Positions 16,101 to 22,663 of a DNA stretch of 37,087 nucleotides are shown one piece after another (within the stretch, counting starts at the first letter, position 1; every line of letters begins with the position of its first letter). The stretch is from an uncultured Oscillospiraceae bacterium (GTDB lineage Bacteria; Bacillota; Clostridia; Oscillospirales; Oscillospiraceae): assembly GCA_944385445.1 (NCBI GenBank), contig CALWXF010000020.1:1-37087 (forward strand), given 5' to 3'. The position numbers and the translations under genes were made by a program. Below the pieces are notes generated by a model. That model ran no database searches. It had not been told where the DNA came from and was given only the letters and a program-made list of their open reading frames with translations.

Positions 16101-17123
16101 GTAGGAGTAACGGTGGTTGATGCCGAAGATGCTGTCGGCATCAATCTCCCGCTGGATGTCGTCCAGATTCACCGTCAGCTTCAGGGGCATGGCGGCCCGA
16201 TAGTTGGCAATGGCCTCCTCCAGGGCGGCACAGGCCGCCTTCATCTGGGCCAAGTCTGCGGTGAGGTCCGCCCCGTCCAACGCCTGTTTCAGGGCCACCG
16301 CCACGGCATCATCCTGGTTCAGGCTGCCGCTGTCATACAGGGTCTGACCCTGGGTCACCAGCTCCTGGAGCTGCTGACGGCACAGCTGGGTCCCCTTGTC
16401 GGCGTACACCGCCCAGGCCTCCTCATCGGTGAGTACCCGGTTGTAGACGTAGAACTCGTCCACATCCCCCCGCATGGGGTGGGGATTCTTGTTCCCCGCC
16501 GTCTTGTGGGCACCCAAACGCAGGGTCAGCACCTGATCAATGGCGTTGTCCGTCAGGGCCTGCTGGCTGTCCAGCTCCCCGTTGATGTAGAACTTTACCT
16601 GGCGGCTGTTCTGGTCAATGGTAATGGTAATGTGCTCCCAGCCCCCCTTGACCACGGTGCGTTGGGAGACCACATCGGTGCCGTTGACGTAGGTATGGTA
16701 CTTGCCATCCCCCCGCAGCGTCAGCACAGACCGCCCGCTCCCCTCATGCTGGAGCATCACCGTGGAGGCGGCGCTGTCGTCCCCGGTGATGGTGGTGTCA
16801 TAGCGGTACCACATGGAGAAGGAGGTGGCCCCCGCTCCCGTATTGATGTAGTCCTCCAGCTTCATAAAGTTGTCTACCCCTGCGCCGAACCGCAGCACCT
16901 GCCCAAATACCGGGTTGCCGCTGTCCGTCAATTGGACGCCGTTCCCCTGTAAGGTGGCCGTGGTGCGGTCCCCCTGGTCACTGACCAGGGAGTCAAAGCT
17001 CCAGTGGTCTTTGAGTCCCTGGGTAGGGTACCCGGACTGGGCATGGGCGCGGAGCCCATAGGGCAGCAGCAGCCCACAAATCAGGGCAGCCGCCACCACA
17101 GAACGAACCTTTCTTCTCCTCAT
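13182..17123 (-). CDS. Secreted, sortase-anchored multidomain glycoside hydrolase (arabinofuranosidase/glucuronidase-like catalytic core)
   Basis: A 1313-residue cell-wall enzyme. Signal peptide at about 1-28 (MRRRKVRSVVAAALICGLLLP). A LamG/concanavalin-like domain spans about 33-235 (SFSMWYRYDTT, WEHITITIDQNSRQVKFYINGE), then a helical FIVAR-like unit to about 310. The TIM-barrel core, about 315-860, has GH51/GH79-like marks: FGINHRY, SIRYPGGTISNLFNWR, candidate acid/base E487 in FEIGNEMHLG and candidate nucleophile E750 in PVVSEFGIHYN. An inserted beta-rich segment (about 510-620) separates them. Four helical FIVAR-type repeats of about 65 residues follow, then a PETSQKPEATDKP linker, sortase signal VPQTG (1278-1282), a hydrophobic helix and tail SRKRRS. 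It probably trims plant or host glycans at the surface; sugar specificity is unproven. Confidence 0.85.
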   Translation of the reverse strand: MRRRKVRSVVAAALICGLLLPYGLRAHAQSGYPTQGLKDHWSFDSLVSDQGDRTTATLQGNGVQLTDSGNPVFGQVLRFGAGVDNFMKLEDYINTGAGATSFSMWYRYDTTITGDDSAASTVMLQHEGSGRSVLTLRGDGKYHTYVNGTDVVSQRTVVKGGWEHITITIDQNSRQVKFYINGELDSQQALTDNAIDQVLTLRLGAHKTAGNKNPHPMRGDVDEFYVYNRVLTDEEAWAVYADKGTQLCRQQLQELVTQGQTLYDSGSLNQDDAVAVALKQALDGADLTADLAQMKAACAALEEAIANYRAAMPLKLTVNLDDIQREIDADSIFGINHRYSYNGYGTFDSETMKMNEEFAALYQQAGFGSIRYPGGTISNLFNWRTTLGDKESRKNQIHGLYNSGNQTGIAPNFGLGEAADFADEMGSELIYVYSLGRGSAQDAADLVEYMNAEVGTNPNGGIAWADVRAANGHVEPYNVRYFEIGNEMHLGPDAQRDDGVYSQGYWTLYVDGGRENAYINGGVANINKRYTVDEEDWNKVASRSDGSANLVRFLRYANLNPGIMGEDGKIVDDPDFRAVNDGVRVFVGPDDNPAEWTVVDSLESSGPEDTHCVVNYANGSIQFGDGVHGKIPPKGQNIYATYSVDRDGFVDVSQAMRDTMDEINHLSGTDQEIFVYAGYETEGFVNKMAAGGYNDLYDGVVVHPYSGTVSGSTPEEFYDNAMLKTEGSGVNPVKNFASKLPEGKVPVVSEFGIHYNTESQVRSQTHALYIAKVMMEYVNLGSPYIQKHCLSDWYQDEADSLGPTQQAVIQVVPQEGASTTTGEGEFTYFSTPSAHVFQMLNSGFGDHVVSTQMDSPKTQNNVTAVSVLASKDDQGNVYLAMVNVDRLNDYNIQLEIPGMDLARRSVEVQYLATNGIADENTPEDPDKVHVETETVELGSVPVVNIPAHAFAVVKVPAQVVDKTQLEQTLAQARALKAEDYTADSFAAVEKAMAEAQAVLDNAQATQVEVDAAAAALTEAMEALVEAPQPTPEPTPEPSDVNKTLLEKTIAYAETLSTECVTDTAKAAFEKALTEAKAVMADKEATQDEVNAAWDNLLEGIWGLGLTQGDKTMLNLGIQRAEAMMDQADKYVEANWQQLVDALAEAKDVAASGDAMQEDVDNATDALLDAILAQRFKANKDILEGLIGKAESMDLTGYTAQSVATFRTALANAQAVMADATLSEDDQKTVDAAVAELDAAIRGLTTENGETPNATDKPETSQKPEATDKPQATQKPDRVPQTGDSAQMMVYVATLLGSVSLLAGAAYVSRKRRS

Positions 17124-17206
17124 ACAATTTCCCTCTCCTTTTCCTTTTTATGCAAGAATGCTAAAATGGCAAGGTTTTTTCAGCTCCTTTTAAGCTGATT
17201 TATTTA

Positions 17207-17235
17207 ATCTTATCATACCCCTCTGGCAATGTCAA
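17207..17235 (-). promoter_or_regulatory. Promoter of the surface glycosidase gene
   Basis: On the minus strand TTGACA (17235-17230), 17 bases, TAAGAT (17212-17207). A leader of about 75 bases with AAGGAG precedes the start. Confidence 0.75.
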
Positions 17236-17280
17236 AATGTATCGTCTCTCAGGAATGCGTACCGAGCATCCAATCTGCCA

Positions 17281-17309
17281 TTGACTTTTCCACACGCCCG
17301 GCGTATAAT
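17281..17309 (+). promoter_or_regulatory. Promoter of the leader-peptide/GNAT-methyltransferase unit
   Basis: TTGACT (17281-17286), 17 bases, TATAAT (17304-17309). Transcription would begin about 20 bases before the leader peptide's start codon. Confidence 0.88.
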
Positions 17310-17335
17310 GTGCAAAACTTCCAGGAGGTGTGACA

Positions 17336-17428
17336 ATGCTGCGCTGCTCTGTGAACCGCATGAATATGCCTCAGTCCGATATGCCCCATGGCATCGGGCT
17401 TGCATTGTCATACTCTTTTTCCCAATAA
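17336..17428 (+). CDS. 30-residue leader peptide of an attenuation-controlled gene
   Basis: AGGAGG (17323-17328) sits 7 bases before ATG 17336, and the frame runs 30 codons to TAA at 17426-17428. The second half reads MPHGIGLALSYSFSQ. From memory this is very close to leader peptides ahead of tet(W)/tet(M)-type ribosomal-protection genes, including the MPH-x-I-x-x-x-LSYSF core; a search is needed to confirm. Codons 21-25 lie on the antiterminator strand (17398-17408), so ribosome position on this frame should decide the downstream hairpin. The product probably has no function of its own beyond sensing translation. Confidence 0.85.
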   Translation: MLRCSVNRMNMPQSDMPHGIGLALSYSFSQ

Positions 17429-17468
17429 CCCCCCGAAACACCGTTGAGAGAAGAGACGCAGTGCAAGC
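17398..17468 (+). promoter_or_regulatory. Antiterminator pairing of the leader
   Basis: GCTTGCATTGT (17398-17408, inside the leader peptide) can pair over 11 positions, three of them G-U, with GCAGTGCAAGC (17458-17468). The second strand is the 5' arm of the terminator, so the two structures exclude each other. A ribosome stalled early leaves the antiterminator free to form. A ribosome that reaches the leader stop covers 17398-17408 and lets the terminator form. Confidence 0.75.
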
Positions 17469-17506
17469 TAGCCCTCACAAAGGGCGCTTGCACTGCTTTT
17501 ATTTTA
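17458..17506 (+). terminator. Leader terminator (attenuator) ahead of the GNAT-methyltransferase gene
   Basis: GCAGTGCAAG (17458-17467) pairs perfectly with CTTGCACTGC (17487-17496), an inner GCCCT/AGGGC stem extends it, and TTTTATTTTAT follows. It ends right before the ribosome site of the structural gene, so it must be bypassed for expression. Confidence 0.88.
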
Positions 17507-17523
17507 TGGAAAGGACTGATTGT

Positions 17524-18879
17524 ATGCCCACCCACCGAGGAACCCAGACCATCGAGACCTCCCGGCTCATCCTCCGCCGGGCCACCGTAGACGACGCCCA
17601 GGCCATGTTTAATAACTGGGCCTCCGACCCCCAGGTGACCCGCTATCTCATGTGGCCGGCCCACACCGGCACAGACCTCACCCGTCAGGTGCTCCAGAGT
17701 TGGGTGAATGGCTACCAGCAGGACAACTTCTACCAGTGGCTCATTGTGCCCAGGGAATTGGGACAGCCCATCGGCAGCATCAGCGGCATGAACCCCAACG
17801 ACCTGCTCTCCTGTGTGGAGCTGGCCTACTGCATTGGGCGGCCCTGGTGGCACCAGGGCCTCACCACCGAGGCGGTGGAAGGGGTGATCCGCTACCTGTT
17901 TGAAACCTGCGACTTCAACCGCATCACCGCCAAACACGACACCCGCAATCCCCACTCCGGCGGTGTCATGCAAAAGTGCGGCATGACCTGCGAAGGCACC
18001 TCCCGGGAATCGGACTGCAACAACCAGGGCATCTGCGATACCGTCCACTATGCCATCTTAAAACGACAATGGGAACGCCCCAAGGACTTCACAGAGGGGC
18101 TTGTATATGAAAACGACACCCAACTGGTGCAAGACCTGTACCGCCGCCTGGATGAAAGCCGCCGCCTCAACCGCTCCCAAGCGGCCCGGGTGGAGTTTCT
18201 CACCACCGTGCGCTACATAGAGCGCTATCTCACCCCGGGGGCAAAAATTCTGGATATCGGGGCCGGGGCGGGCGAATACAGCCTGTATTTCGCCCGGAAG
18301 GGCTACCAGGTGTCCGCCCTGGAGCTGTCTGAGGCCAACATCGCGGCTTTCCGCTCCAAGCTGACCCCTGAGGACAACATTGACCTGGCGCAGGGCAACG
18401 CCCTGGACCTCAGCCGCTACCCGGACCACGCCTTTGACCTTGTGCTTCTCTTTGGCCCTCTGTACCACTTGCACAGCCAGGCCGACAAGCTGCGCTGTAT
18501 TCAGGAGGCCAAGCGGGTGTGCAAACCGGATGGGACGCTGTTTTTCGCCTTTATTGCCAACGATATGGTCATCCTCACCATGTTCCACGAGGAGCCGGAC
18601 TACTTCGTCCACGGCGCCTACGACAAGGAGACCTTCCGCTGTGACGACTTCCCCTTTGTCTTCCACACGGTGGACGCCTGCCGGGAGCTGCTGCGGGAGG
18701 GCGGCGTGAAGGTGCTCCATGAGGTGGCCTCGGACGGAGTCAGCGAGTTGCTCCAGGAGAAGATCAACGCCATGGACCCGGACAGCTACGCCCAGTATCT
18801 GCGGTACCACTTCTACACCTGCGAGAAGCCGGAACACCTGGGAGCCTCCAACCACCTGCTCTTTGTGGGAAAGGCATAG
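17524..18879 (+). CDS. GNAT N-acetyltransferase fused to a class I SAM-dependent methyltransferase
   Basis: A 451-residue cytoplasmic fusion. Residues about 8-180 are a RimJ/RimL-type GNAT domain: IETSRLILRRATVDDAQAMF, VELAYCIGRPWWHQGLTTEA and FNRITAKHDTRNPHSGGVMQ. Residues about 195-445 are a Rossmann methyltransferase with SAM motif I ILDIGAGAGEYS (D244-G250), motif II VSALELSEANI, then DLVLLFGPLYHL and a CKPDGTLFFAF strand. I place the start at ATG 17524, with GAAAGGA 9 bases upstream; ATG 17506 is in frame but would overlap that site. Position behind a leader-peptide attenuator suggests inducible expression by translation inhibitors. The combined domains could modify an antibiotic, a ribosomal protein or rRNA; the substrate is unknown. 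Confidence 0.85.
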   Translation: MPTHRGTQTIETSRLILRRATVDDAQAMFNNWASDPQVTRYLMWPAHTGTDLTRQVLQSWVNGYQQDNFYQWLIVPRELGQPIGSISGMNPNDLLSCVELAYCIGRPWWHQGLTTEAVEGVIRYLFETCDFNRITAKHDTRNPHSGGVMQKCGMTCEGTSRESDCNNQGICDTVHYAILKRQWERPKDFTEGLVYENDTQLVQDLYRRLDESRRLNRSQAARVEFLTTVRYIERYLTPGAKILDIGAGAGEYSLYFARKGYQVSALELSEANIAAFRSKLTPEDNIDLAQGNALDLSRYPDHAFDLVLLFGPLYHLHSQADKLRCIQEAKRVCKPDGTLFFAFIANDMVILTMFHEEPDYFVHGAYDKETFRCDDFPFVFHTVDACRELLREGGVKVLHEVASDGVSELLQEKINAMDPDSYAQYLRYHFYTCEKPEHLGASNHLLFVGKA

Positions 18880-18936
18880 GGCATTGGGCTGCGGTCCGTC
18901 AAAAACGGATCTATCTCATACACCAGTAAATTCATT

Positions 18937-18965
18937 TTGACATTTTGTCCACTCCGTGCTATACT
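18937..18965 (+). promoter_or_regulatory. Promoter of a short non-coding transcript
   Basis: TTGACA (18937-18942), 17 bases, TATACT (18960-18965). Confidence 0.75.
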
Positions 18966-18971
18966 CCCACG

Positions 18972-19110
18972 TAGGAATAAGTGGTGGAGTCTGTCATAGA
19001 GTGCTTGGATGCATCTCTATTTATTCCAAAGGGGATTTTAATCAAAATTAGTATAATTCTTGATTAAGAGAAAAAGACAGCTCTTCTAGGGGGAGACTGT
19101 CTTTTTTTTT
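18972..19110 (+). ncRNA. Candidate structured small RNA, about 140 nt, with own promoter and terminator
   Basis: Between the promoter above and a T9 terminator lies no open frame of note but three dyads. GGAATAA (18974-18980) with TTATTCC (19021-19027) encloses ATAGAGTGC/GCATCTCTAT (18996-19020), leaving a one-sided 15-base internal loop. TTAATCAA/TTGATTAA follows (about 19038-19067). The terminator is AGACAG/CTGTCT (19075-19102) plus T run. It could be a free sRNA or a riboswitch-type leader whose gene has been lost, as the next intact gene starts 579 bases later. No known riboswitch consensus was recognised. Confidence 0.5.
19071..19110 (+). terminator. Intrinsic terminator of the short transcript
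   Basis: AGACAG (19075-19080) plus CTC pairs with GAG-a-CTGTCT (19093-19102), followed by nine T. Confidence 0.85.
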
Positions 19111-19115
19111 GCGTT

Positions 19116-19409
19116 TTAAAAGGTTCTTTCGTATCCTTTTGGCGCATCTACGGACGGGATTGTATCAAACTTCACGCCACTTGTTACCGTGCAGTTTACA
19201 CTTGGAGTAGTCTTTCCCAGGATTGAAGCGATGGACGAACCGCCATCGTTCCAAGCATAACCACGATGAACATGTGGGTTTCCCAGACCTGGGATCGTAC
19301 TGAGGCGGATGATATGTAATTTGATGACCTCTTGATGGGATGACAATGAGTGCAGACAGAACGATCCATTTGGTGGTGCTGCGGAGACTTTATTCCATGG
19401 CCATACCAT
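19116..19409 (-). pseudogene. Unrecognised C-terminal gene remnant (minus strand)
   Basis: Read leftwards, about 70 codons look protein-like: IPGLGNPHVHRGYAWNDGG, SSIASILGKTTPSVNCTV and TSGVKFDTIPSVDAPKGYE, ending a few codons later in a stop. A TGA lies directly before the apparent ATG at 19409 and no ribosome site is visible, so this is probably the tail of a larger gene that lost its front. I do not know the family. The rest of 19410-19688 holds no gene I can support. Confidence 0.4.
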
Positions 19410-19688
19410 TCATTCACAGAGCGCAGGATGGACAAATGTTTATCAGCGTTCTGTTTTTTTGGAGCTGCTTGTTCCATCGTCATGGCTCATCTCTGGACTG
19501 GTCTTTTTGTATTTCCAATTATCGTGTTCCATCTCATCCTGTCGTCTGGAACAAGTGTAGGAGGTGAAAATACCACATCTGTCGGTACAGATGGAATCCT
19601 ATCGTCGTACCACAAATCCATGTTCAGTGCGAACACTGCTCAAGATGGAAAGGGGCGTATTCTGCCGGAATGATTACCGGCCGTCATT

Positions 19689-20993
19689 ATGGAAAAACTG
19701 ATGATTCAATTCAAAAAACAGCCACCGGGAAGACTGATTGCTGCCGGATTTGCAATGCTTATCCTGTTTGGGGCAGTTCTTCTCCTTCTTCCTCTGTCCG
19801 TGAGAGGCGACGCGGAGGTACACTTTATTGATGCTCTTTTTACCTCCACCAGTGCAGTTTGTGTGACAGGTCTCATTGCAATTGATGTGGCAGATCACTT
19901 CACTACTTTTGGTCAAGCTGTCGTTGCCGTTTTGATTCAGGTTGGCGGTTTAGGCGTTACATCCATTGGTGTGGGTTTGATCTTGGCCGCACGAAAGAAC
20001 GTGGGTCTCAAAGGGCGTATTTTGCTCAAAGAAGCCTTAAATATCGAGGGAATCAAAGGCATGATCCGTTTGGTGAAGTCTATTTTGCTTATGACGCTGT
20101 GCTTTGAACTGATGGGTATTGTCTTGAGTTTTCTTGTATTTGTTCAGGACTATCCTGTGCTGAAAGCCCTTTGGATCAGCATATTTCATTCCATCGCAGC
20201 TTTTAACAACTCTGGTTTTGATATTTTAGGCGGGCTGAGAAACCTCATCCCTTACCAGAACAACATTCTTTTGAATCTGACCACAAGCGGACTTATCATT
20301 TTTGGTGGATTGGGTTTCCTTGTGATTTTAGACGTCTTGAAAAAGAGATCTTTTCGCAAACTAACCCTTCACTCCAAAGTGGTTTTAACCACAACGCTCA
20401 CTCTGCTTGTGGCGGGTACGTTACTATTAAAGGCCACGGAGGATATCACCTGGCTTGGAGCCTTTTTCCAGAGCGTATCTGCACGAACAGCTGGTTTTTC
20501 TACTTACCCCATTGGCGAATTTACAAATGCCGGTCTGTTCACCCTCATTATTTTGATGTTTATTGGCGCTTCCCCCGGGTCTACCGGCGGCGGTATCAAA
20601 ACAAGCACGTTCTTCGTCTTATCGCAGCACGTACGAAGCCTGTTCACAAAAAGGCATATCAGTGCCTTCCGGCGCAACATCCCGTTGGAAGTCTTTTCCA
20701 AGGCCTGCACCATTTCATTGCTTTCCCTTCTACTCGTATGTGTGGGAACATTTTTCCTTTGTGTGCTGGAGCCGGAGTACAGCTTTGTCCAACTGCTATT
20801 TGAAGAAGTGTCCGCGTTCGGTACTGTGGGCCTTTCTACCGGCATTACGCCGACTCTGAGTGTAGCAAGCAAGTTAATTTTGATTTTCACCATGTTTGCT
20901 GGACGAGTGGGCATGTTTACCCTGCTGACAATGTGGATTAATCGTCCAGCCCCCAGCGTTCGTTATACAGAAGAATCCGTTTCGATCGGATAA
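19689..20993 (+). CDS. ktrB: Potassium uptake channel subunit KtrB (TrkH/Trk/Ktr superfamily)
   Basis: A 434-residue membrane protein forming the K+ (Na+-stimulated) translocation pathway of the Ktr system. The four P-loop filters are visible: V57-L62 (VCVTGL), N173-F177 (NNSGF), A265-F270 (ARTAGF) and G378-S383 (GTVGLS), each with the key glycine. The N-terminus FKKQPPGRLIAAGF and the GGG-containing TGGGIKTSTF gating-loop region are typical. The ribosome site is poor for both ATG 19689 and the in-frame ATG 19701, and no clear promoter was found nearby. The gating subunit gene follows after 17 bases. Base composition here looks more AT-rich than the flanks, hinting at transfer. Confidence 0.93.
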   Translation: MEKLMIQFKKQPPGRLIAAGFAMLILFGAVLLLLPLSVRGDAEVHFIDALFTSTSAVCVTGLIAIDVADHFTTFGQAVVAVLIQVGGLGVTSIGVGLILAARKNVGLKGRILLKEALNIEGIKGMIRLVKSILLMTLCFELMGIVLSFLVFVQDYPVLKALWISIFHSIAAFNNSGFDILGGLRNLIPYQNNILLNLTTSGLIIFGGLGFLVILDVLKKRSFRKLTLHSKVVLTTTLTLLVAGTLLLKATEDITWLGAFFQSVSARTAGFSTYPIGEFTNAGLFTLIILMFIGASPGSTGGGIKTSTFFVLSQHVRSLFTKRHISAFRRNIPLEVFSKACTISLLSLLLVCVGTFFLCVLEPEYSFVQLLFEEVSAFGTVGLSTGITPTLSVASKLILIFTMFAGRVGMFTLLTMWINRPAPSVRYTEESVSIG

Positions 20994-21010
20994 ATAAGGA
21001 GAAAATACCG

Positions 21011-21679
21011 ATGAAAAGAAAAGACTACGCAAGCAGCTATGGAGTGATTGGTCTTGGACGGTTTGGCATGGCCCTTGTGGAATGCCTTTCCTCCGCCGGA
21101 AAAGAAGTCATTGCCATTGACAAAGAAGAGTCTCGTGTGCGGGAAGCACGCCGTTTCACAGAAATGGCTCTGGTTGTGGAGAACCTGGATCAAGAGGCGC
21201 TGGAAGAAGCAGGCATCCGAAACTGCGACGTCGTGGTGGTGTGTATTGGAGAAAGAATCGATGTCAGCATCCTTGTCACCATGACCGTGCTGAAAATGGG
21301 GATTGCTCATGTTATCTCAAAAGCCACCAGCTTTATTCATGGGGAGGCACTCAAGCAGTTAGGTGCTTCTGTGGTTTTCCCTGAACGAGATATGGCAATC
21401 CGCCTTGGAAAAGGGTTAATTTATGACAGTTTCCTGGACTCTCTCGCCTTAGGCGGAGATGCCGAAGTTCGGAGAATCCTGGTGACCAAAAAGCTCATCG
21501 GCACCTCAATCCAGGATATGAACATCCGTCATCGCTACGGGGTAAACATCATTGCAATCGAACACGATGGCCATACAAATGTAAACTTCAACGCGGACTA
21601 TTTCTTCCGCGAGGGCGATGCCATTTGTATCGTGGGGCAGAGCAAAAACGTAGAATATTTTGAAAAGGACATTCATTGA
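21011..21679 (+). CDS. ktrA: Potassium uptake regulatory subunit KtrA (RCK domain)
   Basis: A 222-residue cytoplasmic gating ring subunit. RCK-N spans about 10-130 with nucleotide-binding GLGRFG (residues 14-19) and the acidic end of beta-2 in EVIAIDKEE. RCK-C covers about 140-220 (ITVTKKLIGTS-like start, FREGDAICIVG near the end). RCK-N binds ATP/ADP, and in Firmicutes RCK-C is a known c-di-AMP target. ATAAGGAGAAAATACCG precedes the ATG. The stop overlaps the TTG start of the next gene, so ktrB, ktrA and the DUF368 gene form one operon. Confidence 0.93.
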   Translation: MKRKDYASSYGVIGLGRFGMALVECLSSAGKEVIAIDKEESRVREARRFTEMALVVENLDQEALEEAGIRNCDVVVVCIGERIDVSILVTMTVLKMGIAHVISKATSFIHGEALKQLGASVVFPERDMAIRLGKGLIYDSFLDSLALGGDAEVRRILVTKKLIGTSIQDMNIRHRYGVNIIAIEHDGHTNVNFNADYFFREGDAICIVGQSKNVEYFEKDIH

Positions 21680-22548
21680 TTGCACATATGAAAATGAAGA
21701 ACATTTGGGAGAAATATATTTCGGTTGCCGCAAAGGGATTCGTCATCGGAGGGACCATGCTGGTTCCCGGTGCCAGCGGTGGTTCGATGGCAATGATTCT
21801 TGGTATATACTCCTCTCTCATTTCCGCTGTCAGTTCATTTTACCAGAGAAAAAAGGATAGCTTTTGTTTCCTCTTTACATTTTGCATCGGTGCCGTCATC
21901 GGAATGGCACTGCTTGCCAATCCCATCTCCGATTTAATTGACGCATTTCCCAAACCGATGATGTATTTCTTTATCGGTGCAGTGGTCGGGGGCATCCCCA
22001 TGATGTTTCGAGAAGCGAAAATTCAGAGTTTTTCATGTAAAGTACCTGTTTATATCCTTCTCGGGATGCTAATGGTTTGTGCGATCTCCATTCTTCCGTT
22101 GAACTCAGAAGGCATCGAGCAATCCAATGGGATATTCGAACTTCTGCTTCTGTTTTTTGCGGGAATCATTGCTGCAATCGCCCTGCTCCTCCCAGGCATC
22201 AGTATATCCTATCTTTTGCTGCTGCTGGGACTGTACAGCAAGACGATCACTGCGATCAAAGCCCTCCAATTCTCCTTTTTACTCCCCATGGCACTGGGCG
22301 GCCTGGTTGGTATTATCCTAATGGCCAAACTGTTGGAAAAAGCGATGGCCCGCTATCCACAAGTGACCTATTTAGTGATTCTTGGCTTTATTCTTGGTTC
22401 AGTGGTCAGCATTTTCCCTGGACTTCCCACTTTGAGTGAACTATTGAGCTGCTCCATCGCCATTTGTGGTGGATTTGCGGCGATATACTTTTTACCAAGC
22501 AGTTGCCCGGACGACGGGCCTCATACCATAAGCGAACAGCATGCTTAA
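21676..22548 (+). CDS. popT: DUF368 membrane protein, PopT-type undecaprenyl-phosphate translocase
   Basis: A 290-residue protein with about eight to nine hydrophobic segments. The family signature is GTMLVPGASGGSMAMILGIY near the N-terminus, repeated as ALLLPGISISYLLLLLGLY in the second half, the inverted-repeat arrangement of DUF368. Recent work assigns DUF368 proteins (PopT) to recycling undecaprenyl phosphate across the membrane for cell-envelope synthesis. I favour TTG 21676, which overlaps the ktrA stop and has AAGGA 7-8 bases upstream; ATG 21688 is the alternative. Co-transcription with K+ uptake may link envelope synthesis with turgor, which is inference. Confidence 0.85.
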   Translation: MIAHMKMKNIWEKYISVAAKGFVIGGTMLVPGASGGSMAMILGIYSSLISAVSSFYQRKKDSFCFLFTFCIGAVIGMALLANPISDLIDAFPKPMMYFFIGAVVGGIPMMFREAKIQSFSCKVPVYILLGMLMVCAISILPLNSEGIEQSNGIFELLLLFFAGIIAAIALLLPGISISYLLLLLGLYSKTITAIKALQFSFLLPMALGGLVGIILMAKLLEKAMARYPQVTYLVILGFILGSVVSIFPGLPTLSELLSCSIAICGGFAAIYFLPSSCPDDGPHTISEQHA

Positions 22549-22566
22549 TCACGTTATCATGCAAAC

Positions 22567-22607
22567 ACAACGAGAGGCCGCCCAGAAATCGGGCGACCTC
22601 TCGTTGT
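22567..22607. terminator. Hairpin between convergent popT and XRE genes
   Basis: ACAACGAGAGG (22567 on) pairs with CCTCTCGTTGT (ending near 22608), with inner GCCC/GGGC and a short mismatch. The T content after it is low on both strands, so it is probably a modest bidirectional terminator. Confidence 0.6.
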
Positions 22608-22663
22608 CTATTGCTCTTAAACAAAGCATTCCCCATCCACGGAACACACCACACGTTGTTCTC

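Noticed and set aside
13050-16952. A 1300-codon open frame on the plus strand opposite the surface glycosidase
   Set aside because: It is a mirror of a GC-biased gene: rich in His, Gly, Val and Leu, with no domain, ribosome site or promoter. The minus-strand gene has signal peptide, catalytic motifs and sorting signal.
18972-19110. c-di-AMP (ydaO), T-box or manganese riboswitch controlling ktrB
   Set aside because: None of the conserved core sequences is present, and the terminator ends 579 bases before ktrB.
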